Assembly: GCF_900115785.1 (NCBI RefSeq) | Contig: NZ_FOYS01000001.1 | Span: 753,491-817,490 of the forward strand | Length of the DNA stretch: 64,000 bases | Direction of reading: 5' to 3' | DNA from: Halogeometricum limi | GTDB lineage: Archaea > Halobacteriota > Halobacteria > Halobacteriales > Haloferacaceae | Shown here: piece by piece, positions 7,321 to 15,070 of the stretch | How the letters are laid out: every line of letters begins with the position of its first letter | Numbering within the stretch: position 1 is the stretch's first letter | Program-made: the position numbers and the translations under genes | The notes under the pieces: generated by a model | The model's input: the letters and a program-made list of their open reading frames with translations, nothing else | Database searches by the model: none | What the model was told of the DNA's origin: nothing

Positions 7321-8316
7321 TCAGTTTTCGCCCGCCTCGTCCAGTCGCAGTCGGTACTCGAAGTACTCGTCTCCGTACCGGACGACCGTCCGCCGCGGGT
7401 AGTCGTCCGCGCCGCCGTCCTTCGAGACGTTGCCGTCGGCGTACGCCCGTTCGTCCAGTCGCTTCAGGAGGGAGACGAACGCGTCGGGGAACGGATGCTC
7501 GGCGACGTACCCGTCGGTGCGGGCGTCGCTGAGAATCTCGCGTTCGGACTCCGAGAGCGACTCGGGGTCGAGTCGCGCGCCGACGAGTGTCCCCCGAATC
7601 ACCGCCTCCATCTCCGCGTCGCTCTCGGCGACGGGTTCGGCGACGGGTCGGTAGACGGCTTCGTGGAACGTCTCCGTCGCCAGTTCGACCGCCCAGACCC
7701 GGTCACGGAAGGTGACGTACGACGGTGCGTCGTCGGCGAGGAGGTCGCTGTCTTCGGTCGCCTCGCCGTCGCGGTAGACGTAGCCCCCGCGTTGGACGAG
7801 ACCCCACGGAACGCCGCCGACGTTGCCGCGGGCACGGGCCGCCATGTAGGCGACTTGGACGGCTTTCCGGTCGACCTGTGGGAGGTCACCGTGGTCGACG
7901 GCGGGCGGTGCGCCGGACTCGTCCTCGCTGACGCGTCGCTCTTCTTGCAGTCTGAGTACCGGGTGGGTGACCTCTTCCTCGCCGACGACCACCTCGTCGA
8001 GGTGGTAGTACGTCCCCCCGAACTCGGCCCACACGGGTTCGCGCGTCGGAAACGGTTCGACGTACTGCGTCGTGTACTCGCTGTCGTTTCGGGCGGCCGC
8101 GAACGCCGCCTCGTCCCACGGCACGCGGGTCTGATTTAGGTCCGTGACGTACCGGTCGCGGAGTCCGGTGTCGAACGGGAACACGCGAAACGTGAGCGTC
8201 GAGGCGTCGCCGCCCGTCTCCGTCGCGAGTCGGTCCGAACACCCGGCGAGCGTCGCGAGTGCCGTCGTTCCGGCGGCGGCGAGAAACCGTCGTCTCCCGA
8301 TTTCGGTGGAGGGCAT
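7321..8316 (-). CDS. Tat-exported lipoprotein, unknown function
   Basis: A 331-residue protein with a twin-arginine lipoprotein signal: GRRRFLAAAGTTALATLAGC, with the lipobox Cys at residue 26. It should be exported folded and anchored outside the cytoplasmic membrane by lipidation. The mature part is acidic, begins with a threonine/serine-rich linker, and contains WAEFGGTYYHLDEV and YGDEYFEYRLRLDE segments suggestive of beta-rich structure. I recognise no enzyme family. The downstream 124-residue gene may belong to the same transcript. Confidence 0.7.
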   Translation of the reverse strand: MPSTEIGRRRFLAAAGTTALATLAGCSDRLATETGGDASTLTFRVFPFDTGLRDRYVTDLNQTRVPWDEAAFAAARNDSEYTTQYVEPFPTREPVWAEFGGTYYHLDEVVVGEEEVTHPVLRLQEERRVSEDESGAPPAVDHGDLPQVDRKAVQVAYMAARARGNVGGVPWGLVQRGGYVYRDGEATEDSDLLADDAPSYVTFRDRVWAVELATETFHEAVYRPVAEPVAESDAEMEAVIRGTLVGARLDPESLSESEREILSDARTDGYVAEHPFPDAFVSLLKRLDERAYADGNVSKDGGADDYPRRTVVRYGDEYFEYRLRLDEAGEN

Positions 8317-8404
8317 CGCCCGTGGATATTCCTCTCAGTTGAAGTATCTTGTGCGTCCGGCGGCGACGCCACCGGGTGTCGAACGGTCGAAGAGTCGCGC
8401 TGTC

Positions 8405-8436
8405 GGGTGGTCGAGCGGTCGGGTGGTCGAACGGTC
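8405..8436 (+). repeat. Two 16-bp tandem units in an intergenic region
   Basis: GGGTGGTCGAGCGGTC (8405-8420) is followed directly by GGGTGGTCGAACGGTC (8421-8436), with related shorter pieces (GTCGAACGGTCGAA) from about 8378. It lies between the lipoprotein start and the peroxiredoxin stop. It looks like a local slippage duplication; no function is visible. Confidence 0.55.
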
Positions 8437-8487
8437 GAATCAAAAGGAAAACGAAAACGAGCGCGTATCGCGGGGTTCGCGCGGCGT

Positions 8488-8961
8488 CTACGCCGACTGC
8501 ACCGCGTCGACCAACTCGTCGTAGTCGGGTTCGTTCTCGGGGGATTCGGCCTCCCACGCGTAGCTGATTTCACCCTCCTCGTCGACGACGTACACCGCGC
8601 GGTTGGCGACGCCGTACAGACCGAGGTCCTCGATGTCGGTTTCGAGGCCGTACGACGATATCGTCTCTCGATTCATGTCGCTCACGAGCGAGAACGACAG
8701 GTCGTGTTCGTCGCGGAAGGCGTTGAGCGAGAACGGCGAGTCCGCGCTGACGCCGTACACCGACGCGCCGGCGTCCTCGAAGTCGTCGATGTGGTCCTCC
8801 AGTGCGACCATCTCGTTCGAACACGGCGGCGTGAACGCGCCGGGGAAGAACGCGAGGACGACCGGTCCGTCACCGACCGCGTCGCTCAGCGAGAACTCCT
8901 CGACGTCGCCGTTCGCGACTTTGTTCGTGAACTCGGGTGCGTCGTCGCCTTCTGAGACCAT
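8488..8961 (-). CDS. Peroxiredoxin (AhpC/TSA family, single-Cys)
   Basis: A 157-residue thioredoxin-fold peroxidase. The peroxidatic Cys47 sits in FFPGAFTPPCSNEM, and the conserved VYGVSADSPFSLNAF region follows. It is the only cysteine in the protein, so a resolving cysteine must come from another thiol (1-Cys or AhpE/Bcp-like mechanism). It reduces peroxides in the cytoplasm. I chose ATG 8961 (MVSEGDDAPEF) because the family begins with the DxAPxF motif; the longer frame to 9108 has no such homology. It is divergent from the CPBP gene and appears monocistronic. Confidence 0.9.
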   Translation of the reverse strand: MVSEGDDAPEFTNKVANGDVEEFSLSDAVGDGPVVLAFFPGAFTPPCSNEMVALEDHIDDFEDAGASVYGVSADSPFSLNAFRDEHDLSFSLVSDMNRETISSYGLETDIEDLGLYGVANRAVYVVDEEGEISYAWEAESPENEPDYDELVDAVQSA

Positions 8962-9191
8962 ACCCTCGCTTGGGTCTTCGGAGGGATAAACAGCAGACAC
9001 GTCGACATCCTGACCGGGAGCGTGAGCCTTTTCTGCGGCCGAGAGTGGTACTTGAGCGTTGTTGCCGCGGCGTCGGAGTCGCGCGAGAGAGGCGACGGCC
9101 GACCGCACCGAGCGAGCACGTCGCAGGCTACAGTCAAGCCCCGAGACGACGTATCTCTCCGCGTCGGCGGACGTGTCCGCCGGTGTTCATC

Positions 9192-9944
9192 ATGAGTACT
9201 CAGTTCCCCACAGCCGAACCGAAACCGCGGCGCACGGGCGCCGCGCGGGCCGTCGCCGTCGCCGTCGGCCTCTTCCTCGCGGGGTTCCTCGCGAACCTCG
9301 CGTTCGGACTCGCCGTCGCACTCCCACTCGTGTTTGTCGGCCTCGCCCTCACCGGCGGCGCCGTCCTCGTCGCTCTCACGGCCGCCGGCCAACTCGGGTT
9401 CGCCGCCGTCGGGGCCGTCTACCTCCACCGGTGGCTCTCCGGCATCCCCGTCCGCCGGCCGACGCGCGCGGACCTCCGCACGGCCGGCGGCTACACCGTC
9501 GCGGTCCTCCTCGTCGCCGTGGCGTTCACCGCCGTGAGTCAGTACCTCCCCATCGAACCGACGTCGACCGTCCTCTCGGACGCCGTCGTGGCCGACCCGC
9601 GCCTCCTCGTCGTCTTCGCGGTGCTGTCGATACTCCTCGTCGCGCCCGCCGAAGAACTGCTGTTCCGCGGGGCCATCCAGGGCCGACTCCGCCGGACGTT
9701 CGGCCCCGTCGCCGCCGTCGTCGGTGCGGGACTGCTGTTCGCGGCGCTGCACGTCCTCAACTTCGGGACGCTGAACAGCGGGGCCGCCGTCGCCCTCGTC
9801 GCCATCTTCACCGTCGGCTGTCTCCTCGGGTGGGCGTACGAGCGAACCGAGAACCTCGTCGTCCCCGTCGTGATACACGCGCTCTACAACAGCGTCCTCT
9901 TCGTCGGGACGTACGTCGTCTACCTGTTCACCGGGTCGCTCTGA
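9192..9944 (+). CDS. CPBP-family intramembrane metalloprotease
   Basis: A 250-residue, very hydrophobic protein with about seven membrane helices. The CPBP/Abi motifs are in order: APAEELLFRGAIQGRL (the Glu pair and Arg), FAALHVLNFG (first His), and VVIHALYNSVLF (second His). The family includes CAAX prenyl-protease-like membrane peptidases; haloarchaeal members have no known substrate. The ATG at 9192 follows an arginine-rich non-homologous stretch and begins MSTQFPTAEPKPRR. It is followed by the TIGR02587 gene on the same strand, which has its own TATA box, so the two need not be co-transcribed. Confidence 0.88.
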   Translation: MSTQFPTAEPKPRRTGAARAVAVAVGLFLAGFLANLAFGLAVALPLVFVGLALTGGAVLVALTAAGQLGFAAVGAVYLHRWLSGIPVRRPTRADLRTAGGYTVAVLLVAVAFTAVSQYLPIEPTSTVLSDAVVADPRLLVVFAVLSILLVAPAEELLFRGAIQGRLRRTFGPVAAVVGAGLLFAALHVLNFGTLNSGAAVALVAIFTVGCLLGWAYERTENLVVPVVIHALYNSVLFVGTYVVYLFTGSL

Positions 9945-10006
9945 GCGACTCCGGACCGATTCGACCCGACTCGCGTCGGCGTCCCGTCCGTCCGACGGCC
10001 TCTCGG

Positions 10007-10014
10007 TTTATATC
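10007..10014 (+). promoter_or_regulatory. TATA box of the TIGR02587/TIGR02588 pair
   Basis: TTTATATC, centred 28 nt before the ATG at 10039, in otherwise GC-rich sequence. It predicts a leaderless transcript covering both genes of the pair. Confidence 0.65.
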
Positions 10015-10038
10015 CCGACCGGGCGAACCGCTCTGGCG

Positions 10039-10869
10039 ATGCGTGACGACGTGGTCGAAGAACTCAGAGAGCAGGGCAGAGGAGTCGTCGGCGGCTTTCT
10101 CGTCCTCGGTCTCTCGGCGGCTTACACACACGAGATATGGTGGTTCGCGCGTGGCCTCCCGGCCTGGTACGTCCTGGCGTACGCCGTCGTCGGCCTAACA
10201 CTCGTCTACGTCGTGATTCGCGGCGTCGGCTTCCGCGAGGACCACGAACAACATCCGCGACCGTTCGGTCGTCCCGCGTTGACGGACTTCTCGGAGGTGA
10301 TTCTTCAGAGTCTCGTCGCCGCCTTCCTCGTCCTCTTCCTGTTCGGTGTCGCGGAGGTGGGCGACTCGCCGACGCTCCTCGCCCGCCTCGGCCTGTTCCT
10401 CGTCGTTCCGTTCGCGTTCGGAGCGTCGCTCGCGAACTCGCTTCTGACCGACGACGGGCGGTCGAACGGGGTCGCGGAGTCGTTTCCGGGCGACCTCGCG
10501 GTGTTCGTCCTCGGCGCGGTGTTCGTCGCGTTCCCCATCGCCCCGACCGACGAAGTGGTCGTGGTGGCGACGCAGATTGGCTGGGGTCGGACGCTCGCAC
10601 TCGCCGGGGTCGCTCTCTCGACGACGTTCACGACGCTGTACATCCTGGAGTTCCGCGGGCAGTCGAACCGAATCCGCGGGCGGAGTCTCCCCCTTCAGGT
10701 GGGAAACACGTTCGTCGTCTACGCCATCGGCGTCGGTGTCGCCGCGACGCTCCTCGCCGCGTTCGGTCGGTTCGACGGTGTTCCGTTCGCCGTCGGTCTC
10801 CGTGAGACGGTCGTTCTCGGGTTCGCGTCCACGCTCGGCGCGTCCGGCGCACGGGTGGTGATTACGTGA
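10039..10869 (+). CDS. TIGR02587 (DUF2391) integral membrane protein
   Basis: A 276-residue protein with about seven membrane helices. The N-terminal part (REQGRGVVGGFLVLGLSAAY, THEIWW) and the RGVGFREDHEQHPRPFGRPA loop are typical of the TIGR02587/DUF2391 family, which is found in haloarchaea and some bacteria and has no known function. The gene overlaps the next one by 4 nt (GTGA), and members of this family are characteristically paired with TIGR02588 proteins. The arrangement suggests a two-component membrane complex; transport or envelope roles are speculative. Confidence 0.85.
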   Translation: MRDDVVEELREQGRGVVGGFLVLGLSAAYTHEIWWFARGLPAWYVLAYAVVGLTLVYVVIRGVGFREDHEQHPRPFGRPALTDFSEVILQSLVAAFLVLFLFGVAEVGDSPTLLARLGLFLVVPFAFGASLANSLLTDDGRSNGVAESFPGDLAVFVLGAVFVAFPIAPTDEVVVVATQIGWGRTLALAGVALSTTFTTLYILEFRGQSNRIRGRSLPLQVGNTFVVYAIGVGVAATLLAAFGRFDGVPFAVGLRETVVLGFASTLGASGARVVIT

Positions 10870-11246
10870 CCCGGGACGACGGCGAGGACGACCGGGAGGC
10901 GGTCACCCGCGTCGAACTCGGGGTGATGCTCCTCAGCGCCCTCCTGACCGTCGCGTTGTTCGGCCTCGTCGTCGGAGCCGCGCTCACGACGCCGCAGGCG
11001 GCGGCACCGACGGCGACCGTCGACCGGGTCGAGACGGCCGAAAACGGGACCGTCCACGCGACGGTTCGCTTCCTGAATCGCGGCAACACGGGTATCGAGC
11101 GCTCGCAGGTCGAAGTGACGTGCGGAGACGAGTCGCGGCAGGTAACGTTCGCGAACGTCCCCGCGAGCGACGAACGCCGGGCGACGGTCGTCTGTCCCGC
11201 CGGCTCGGACCCGACGGCCGAACTCCTGTGGTGGGTCGACCCGTAG
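10866..11246 (+). CDS. TIGR02588 membrane-anchored partner protein
   Basis: A 126-residue protein starting with GTG, translationally coupled to the upstream gene. It has an acidic N-terminus, one membrane helix (LGVMLLSALLTVALFGLVVG) and an extracytoplasmic beta-sandwich-like domain with VHATVRFLNRGNTGIERSQV. Two cysteines (VEVTCGD and ATVVCPAG) could form a disulphide outside the cell. This is the standard partner of TIGR02587. Function is unknown; probably the soluble, outward-facing part of a two-protein complex. Confidence 0.82.
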   Translation: MTRDDGEDDREAVTRVELGVMLLSALLTVALFGLVVGAALTTPQAAAPTATVDRVETAENGTVHATVRFLNRGNTGIERSQVEVTCGDESRQVTFANVPASDERRATVVCPAGSDPTAELLWWVDP

Positions 11247-11426
11247 GCGGCGTTCGCCCTCGTCCGGTGGCGAGAAGTCGATATCGGTGTCGGTGTCCGT
11301 ATCGGCGTCGGTTACCCCCTCGACCTCCGCTTCGTCGAGCGCCTCGTCGCCCACGCGGAGGCCGAACTCCGCGGCCCGTTCGCGCCAGCACTCGCGGTAG
11401 CCCTCTCGCTCGACGGCCCCGGGCAT
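11247..11426 (-). other. Possible small or broken coding frame
   Basis: From an ATG at 11426 the minus strand encodes about 60 gene-like residues (MPGAVEREGYRECWRER, then DADTDTDTDIDFSPPDE) with haloarchaeal codon use and acidity. The frame then runs on without a stop, antisense through the TIGR02588 gene, where it becomes arginine-rich and looks non-coding. It may be a small real gene whose end has been lost, or chance. No family recognised. Confidence 0.3.
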
Positions 11427-11500
11427 CGACGTTTCTAGACGATGATAGTTCGACGCGGTGAACCACGCGCGAGGCGTCCGTACGACACGGGGGCGCGGAC

Positions 11501-12331
11501 TCAGATAGAACGGGTCGTGGTCACGTCGTCGATGGGTGTCGCGTCCCGCCAGACGGCCTCGAACAGGTCGGTTCCGAACCGGACGGCGTCGTCGCCGTCG
11601 GCCACCAGTTCGCTGCTCGGGTCGTACGACCCGTCGAGGCGGGGCAGCGAGAGGAACGTCGTCTCGTTCGCGACGGCGAGCGCGAACGACGCGTCGGCGA
11701 CGCGTATCGTGAGTCGCTCGGGGACGACGACGTCGCCGCCGTAGCGGTGTATCTCTTCGACCACGTCGGGCGTGACGAGGAGACGACCCGGCCGGTCCGC
11801 GCAGACGTCTCGAAGCGTCTCGCCGAGGCCGGGGAAGTGAACGGGGCTGACGACGGCGACGGAGTCGGCCGCCTGAAGGTTGTCGTGTATGAGTCGAACC
11901 GCCCCCGCGGGGTCCGTGTCGGAGACGCGAAACACGTCGTGGTCGGCGAGTTCGGTCAGGCGCGCGCGGAACGTCGACGGGAGCGCTCGAACGTCGTGCG
12001 TCCGCCAGTAGTCGCGGTCCGTCTCCACCAACGCCTCCACGCTCCGTCGGCGTTCGAGGAAGTCGGCGACGACGTGGCCGAGGCCGGTGAGTCGCAGTCG
12101 GTCGTCCGTCGCTTCGACGACGCCGTTCTCTCGGAGGCCACCGGTCGCCGCGTAGACGCCGGACTCGCTGGCGTCGAGCGTCGTACAGAGCGTTCGCGTC
12201 GTCTTCGGACCGTCTGTGAGCGCGTCCACGACGGACTCACGAGTCGACGAACTCGTGACGTACCGCACGACGGAGGAGCACGCTGTCTCGGTCACTTTCG
12301 ACAGTTCGGCGGTGAATCGACCTAAACCCAA
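11501..12331 (-). CDS. HTH transcriptional regulator (DUF1724-type C-terminus)
   Basis: A 276-residue protein. Residues 25-90 form an ArsR/MarR-like winged helix (STRESVVDALTDGPKTTRTL, GGLRENGVVEATDDRLRLTG). Residues 110-265 match the methanogen/halophile regulator C-terminal domain (VSPVHFPGLGETLRDV, PERLTIRVADASFALAVAN). Such proteins are local or metabolic repressors/activators in archaea; the ligand and targets are unknown. The full frame starts with TTG (12331); a GTG near 12295 is an alternative. It stands alone between the TIGR pair (convergent) and the DUF502 gene. Confidence 0.8.
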   Translation of the reverse strand: MGLGRFTAELSKVTETACSSVVRYVTSSSTRESVVDALTDGPKTTRTLCTTLDASESGVYAATGGLRENGVVEATDDRLRLTGLGHVVADFLERRRSVEALVETDRDYWRTHDVRALPSTFRARLTELADHDVFRVSDTDPAGAVRLIHDNLQAADSVAVVSPVHFPGLGETLRDVCADRPGRLLVTPDVVEEIHRYGGDVVVPERLTIRVADASFALAVANETTFLSLPRLDGSYDPSSELVADGDDAVRFGTDLFEAVWRDATPIDDVTTTRSI

Positions 12332-12542
12332 CGGTGCGGTCGCTGGTGACCGCGTGGAGGGCCGAAGGAAAGCGGGGAGTGGGGCGGCAGACGAGGTGCG
12401 CGACGTTGACTGGCGGCGTCAACTGAGGGGTCTCTCGTCCCGCGGACGCACCTGCACGGTGCACGCCTCGGGACAGATAGACACAGACACCGGTCCTACT
12501 TCAACCTTTATCAAATCTGACAATAATTTTCCGAAACGGTTC

Positions 12543-12565
12543 GAAAATTCCAGTCGGACTGGAAT
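12543..12565 (-). terminator. Hairpin plus T-run after the DUF502 gene
   Basis: The minus strand reads ATTCCAGT-CCG-ACTGGAAT followed by TTTTCG. The stem is a perfect 8-bp inverted repeat (12547-12565) 30 nt after the DUF502 stop codon. The following 40 nt are A/T-rich. This fits a transcription terminator; it could also be a regulator site, given its symmetry. Confidence 0.5.
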
Positions 12566-12594
12566 CGCGGCCGCGGCGAGAGGCGTCCGGCGTC

Positions 12595-13404
12595 TCAGTC
12601 CGGCGTCCCCGGGAGGTCGTCGGGACTGATTCCGAGGTCGGTCAGGTCGTCGATGCTCATCCCCGAGTCCTCCGTCGGCGAGGTGGCGATACCGCTGGTG
12701 ACGATGCTCCGGACGCCCTCCTCGACGGTCATGTCGACGTCCATCACCTGCTCTTCGGGAAAGTGCGAGAGGAACCCGCCCATCACGGGGTTCGGCGCGA
12801 GGGGGACGAAGAGCGTCACCATCCCCTCGGTGTCCGTCACCTCGCAGATGCTCGGCGGCGACTGGGCCGTCTCGAACCCGATGACGTAGCTTCCGTCCGT
12901 GGGGAACTCGACGACTTTCACCGACTGGAAGTTCTCGGTGCCGTCGTCCAGCATCACGTCTCCCATCCGGCGGAAACTGCGGTAGACGGCACCGACGCCG
13001 GGAATCTTCGTGATGAAGTAGTCGAACATACCGATGACGTGTTCGCCGTACCGGTGTCGCGCGAGGAGGCCCGCGACGACGACGACGACGGCGAGGAAAG
13101 CGAGCGCGATGAGTTCCGAGACGAACCCCACCTCGCTGGCGATGAGTTCCGTCTCCAAGAGAAAGCCGACGAACGGCTGACTTCGAATCCCCTGGATGAT
13201 ACCCGCCCACTGCAACAGACGAACGAGCGGTTCGAGCGCGCCCGAGACGAACCCGAGTGCGAGGTCGAAGATGTATATCGTCACGACGACGGGCATGATG
13301 ACGACGATTCCGGTCACGACCACGTCTATCGCCGTCTCGTAGGCCGACCGGCCGGTCTGCTTGGCTCTCTCCGCGTACTCTCTCTGTGGTCCCGATGCCG
13401 ACAT
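12595..13404 (-). CDS. DUF502 family membrane protein
   Basis: A 269-residue protein. Two membrane helices lie at about 22-50 (VVVTGIVVIMPVVVTIYIFD) and 85-110 (LIALAFLAVVVVVAGLLARH). They are followed by the DUF502 cytosolic domain, with IPGVGAVYRSFRRMGDVM, VVEFPTDGSYVIGF and the strongly conserved LFVPLAPNPVMGGFL. The C-terminal tail is acidic. In other organisms DUF502 proteins are plastid/bacterial membrane proteins (COV-like) of unclear role. ATG 13404 begins MSASGPQREY. It is divergent from the MoxR-associated gene cluster. Confidence 0.88.
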   Translation of the reverse strand: MSASGPQREYAERAKQTGRSAYETAIDVVVTGIVVIMPVVVTIYIFDLALGFVSGALEPLVRLLQWAGIIQGIRSQPFVGFLLETELIASEVGFVSELIALAFLAVVVVVAGLLARHRYGEHVIGMFDYFITKIPGVGAVYRSFRRMGDVMLDDGTENFQSVKVVEFPTDGSYVIGFETAQSPPSICEVTDTEGMVTLFVPLAPNPVMGGFLSHFPEEQVMDVDMTVEEGVRSIVTSGIATSPTEDSGMSIDDLTDLGISPDDLPGTPD

Positions 13405-13526
13405 GCGTCTCGTGCGTAGGGCCGTCACCCCTCGTCAAAGCCGTTCGGGTCTCGTGACTGTCTTCCTGTCATCTGAATCACTACAATCTCGAAACTCATT
13501 TACTGTGTGTCCCGGTACGTCGTGAC

Positions 13527-14504
13527 GTGGATAGACACGCCGCCAGAACCGTCGCCCTCGCCCTCCTCGCCGTCCTCGCCCTCGGCGTCGTGGCGGCCAC
13601 CATCGACTCCGCCGTGACCGGCGGCGGGGGCGGGTTCGGCGGCGGCACGTCCGGTGCCACCGGTCTCGGTCCCTCGGACCAAGACAGCGTCGGACTCGAC
13701 GACACGCAGGGCGGCGGACAGCCGTTCGGTTCGCTCTGCCTCCCGATTCTGACGCACCCCGCGGTGATGCTCGGCCTCCTCGCCCTGTTGGCGGGCCTCC
13801 TCGCCGTCGTCTACTACGACACCAAGTCGCTCCTCCCCGTCGCCGCCGTCGCCGTGACGTTCGGCCTCCCGGGCTACGTGTTCTGGATGTTTCTCACCGT
13901 CTGTGGCCCCGTCGACTTCGGCGGCGCGAATCTCGGCCCCGGGGGCGGGAACTTCTCGCTCCCGCAGGGCGGCGGCGGTATCGGCGGGTCCGGCGAGGGG
14001 GCCGTCGCGCCGCCGACGGCGATGTTCGGCTTCCTCCTCGTGTTCGTCCTCCTCGGAGCCGTCGCCCTCCTGTTCTTCTCGACGGGCGACGACGCCGCCG
14101 AGGAACGCAGGACCGTCGAAGACGAGGAGGCGGACGTCGACGTCCGCGAACTCGGACGGGCCGCCGGGGCCGCGGCCGACCGAATCGAGGACGACGCCGA
14201 CGTGGAGAACGAGGTGTACCGAGCGTGGGCCGAGATGACGGGCCTCCTCGACATCTCCAACCCGCGGACGAGTACGCCCGGCGAGTTCGCGTCCGCCGCC
14301 GTCGACGCCGGGATGGCGCGCGAGGACGTCGACGAACTCACGCACCTGTTCGAGGAGGTCCGGTACGGCGGGGAGTCGGCCACGGTGACGAGAGAGGAAC
14401 GCGCCGTCACCGCGCTGAGACGTATCGAGGCGGCGTACGCCGACGCCGACGAGGCCGGCGGAGGCGACACCGCCGAAGGCGACGAGTGGGGGCGTGACTC
14501 GTGA
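13527..14504 (+). CDS. DUF4129 domain membrane protein
   Basis: A 325-residue protein starting with GTG. An N-terminal signal/anchor helix (ALALLAVLALGVVAATI) is followed by a Gly-rich linker and three further helices (about 75-100, 105-125, 165-185). The cytoplasmic C-terminus carries the DUF4129 domain: VYRAWAEMTGLLDI, a TPGEFASAAVDAG segment, and LFEEVRYGGESAT. DUF4129 normally forms the C-terminus of membrane transglutaminases or occurs beside DUF58 and MoxR genes, as here. It is first in a four-gene operon and overlaps the next gene by 4 nt (GTGA). No transglutaminase domain is present. Confidence 0.85.
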   Translation: MDRHAARTVALALLAVLALGVVAATIDSAVTGGGGGFGGGTSGATGLGPSDQDSVGLDDTQGGGQPFGSLCLPILTHPAVMLGLLALLAGLLAVVYYDTKSLLPVAAVAVTFGLPGYVFWMFLTVCGPVDFGGANLGPGGGNFSLPQGGGGIGGSGEGAVAPPTAMFGFLLVFVLLGAVALLFFSTGDDAAEERRTVEDEEADVDVRELGRAAGAAADRIEDDADVENEVYRAWAEMTGLLDISNPRTSTPGEFASAAVDAGMAREDVDELTHLFEEVRYGGESATVTREERAVTALRRIEAAYADADEAGGGDTAEGDEWGRDS

Positions 14505-15070
14505 ACGCCGATACGCTCGCGGCGGCCGTCGGCGTCGTCGCCGTCCTCGGCGGACTCGCCGGCCTCGCGGGGTTCGTCGTCCCCGGACTGAGTGCGACGT
14601 TCGTGTTCGTCGTCGTCGTCGGACTCGTCGCCGGGGTGCAGGGCCTCCGGTACGCCCTCCGTCGCCGCAGCGTCGACTACCGGTCGACGGACACCGGCGA
14701 CCCCGAACTCCGCTACCGCGTGCCGACGCCCGGCGACGACGTGGACCGCGACCTCTCTCGGACGGGCGGGTGGGGGTCGATGGGCGGAACCGACCTCCGC
14801 GTCCGCCTCCGAGAGGTCGCGATAGAGTCGCTCGTCCTCCACGACCACTGCTCCGTCGAACGGGCCGAACGGCACGTCGACGACGGCACGTGGACGACGG
14901 ACCCCGTCGCGGCCCGATACCTCGGCGGCGACGTTCCCCTCGCGTTGTCGACTCGACTCCGCCTCGTCGTCCGCGGCCAGTCGTCGCCGGCGGCGCGCGC
15001 CGCGCGGACCGTCGCCGCGATAGAGGCGATTCACGACCGAGCGGACGCCCTCCCGGAGGCCGACGGATGA
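14501..15070 (+). CDS. DUF7269-like small membrane protein
   Basis: A 189-residue protein starting with GTG, coupled by a 4-nt overlap to the DUF4129 gene and overlapping the DUF58 ATG (ATGA at 15067). Two adjacent N-terminal helices (TLAAAVGVVAVLGGLAGLAG and FVVPGLSATFVFVVVVGLVA) precede a soluble domain with VRLREVAIESLVLHDHCS and a C-terminal helical LSTRLRLVVRGQSSPAARAA. The position and architecture match the small haloarchaeal protein usually found between DUF4129 and DUF58 genes; no function is known. Confidence 0.72.
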   Translation: MNADTLAAAVGVVAVLGGLAGLAGFVVPGLSATFVFVVVVGLVAGVQGLRYALRRRSVDYRSTDTGDPELRYRVPTPGDDVDRDLSRTGGWGSMGGTDLRVRLREVAIESLVLHDHCSVERAERHVDDGTWTTDPVAARYLGGDVPLALSTRLRLVVRGQSSPAARAARTVAAIEAIHDRADALPEADG

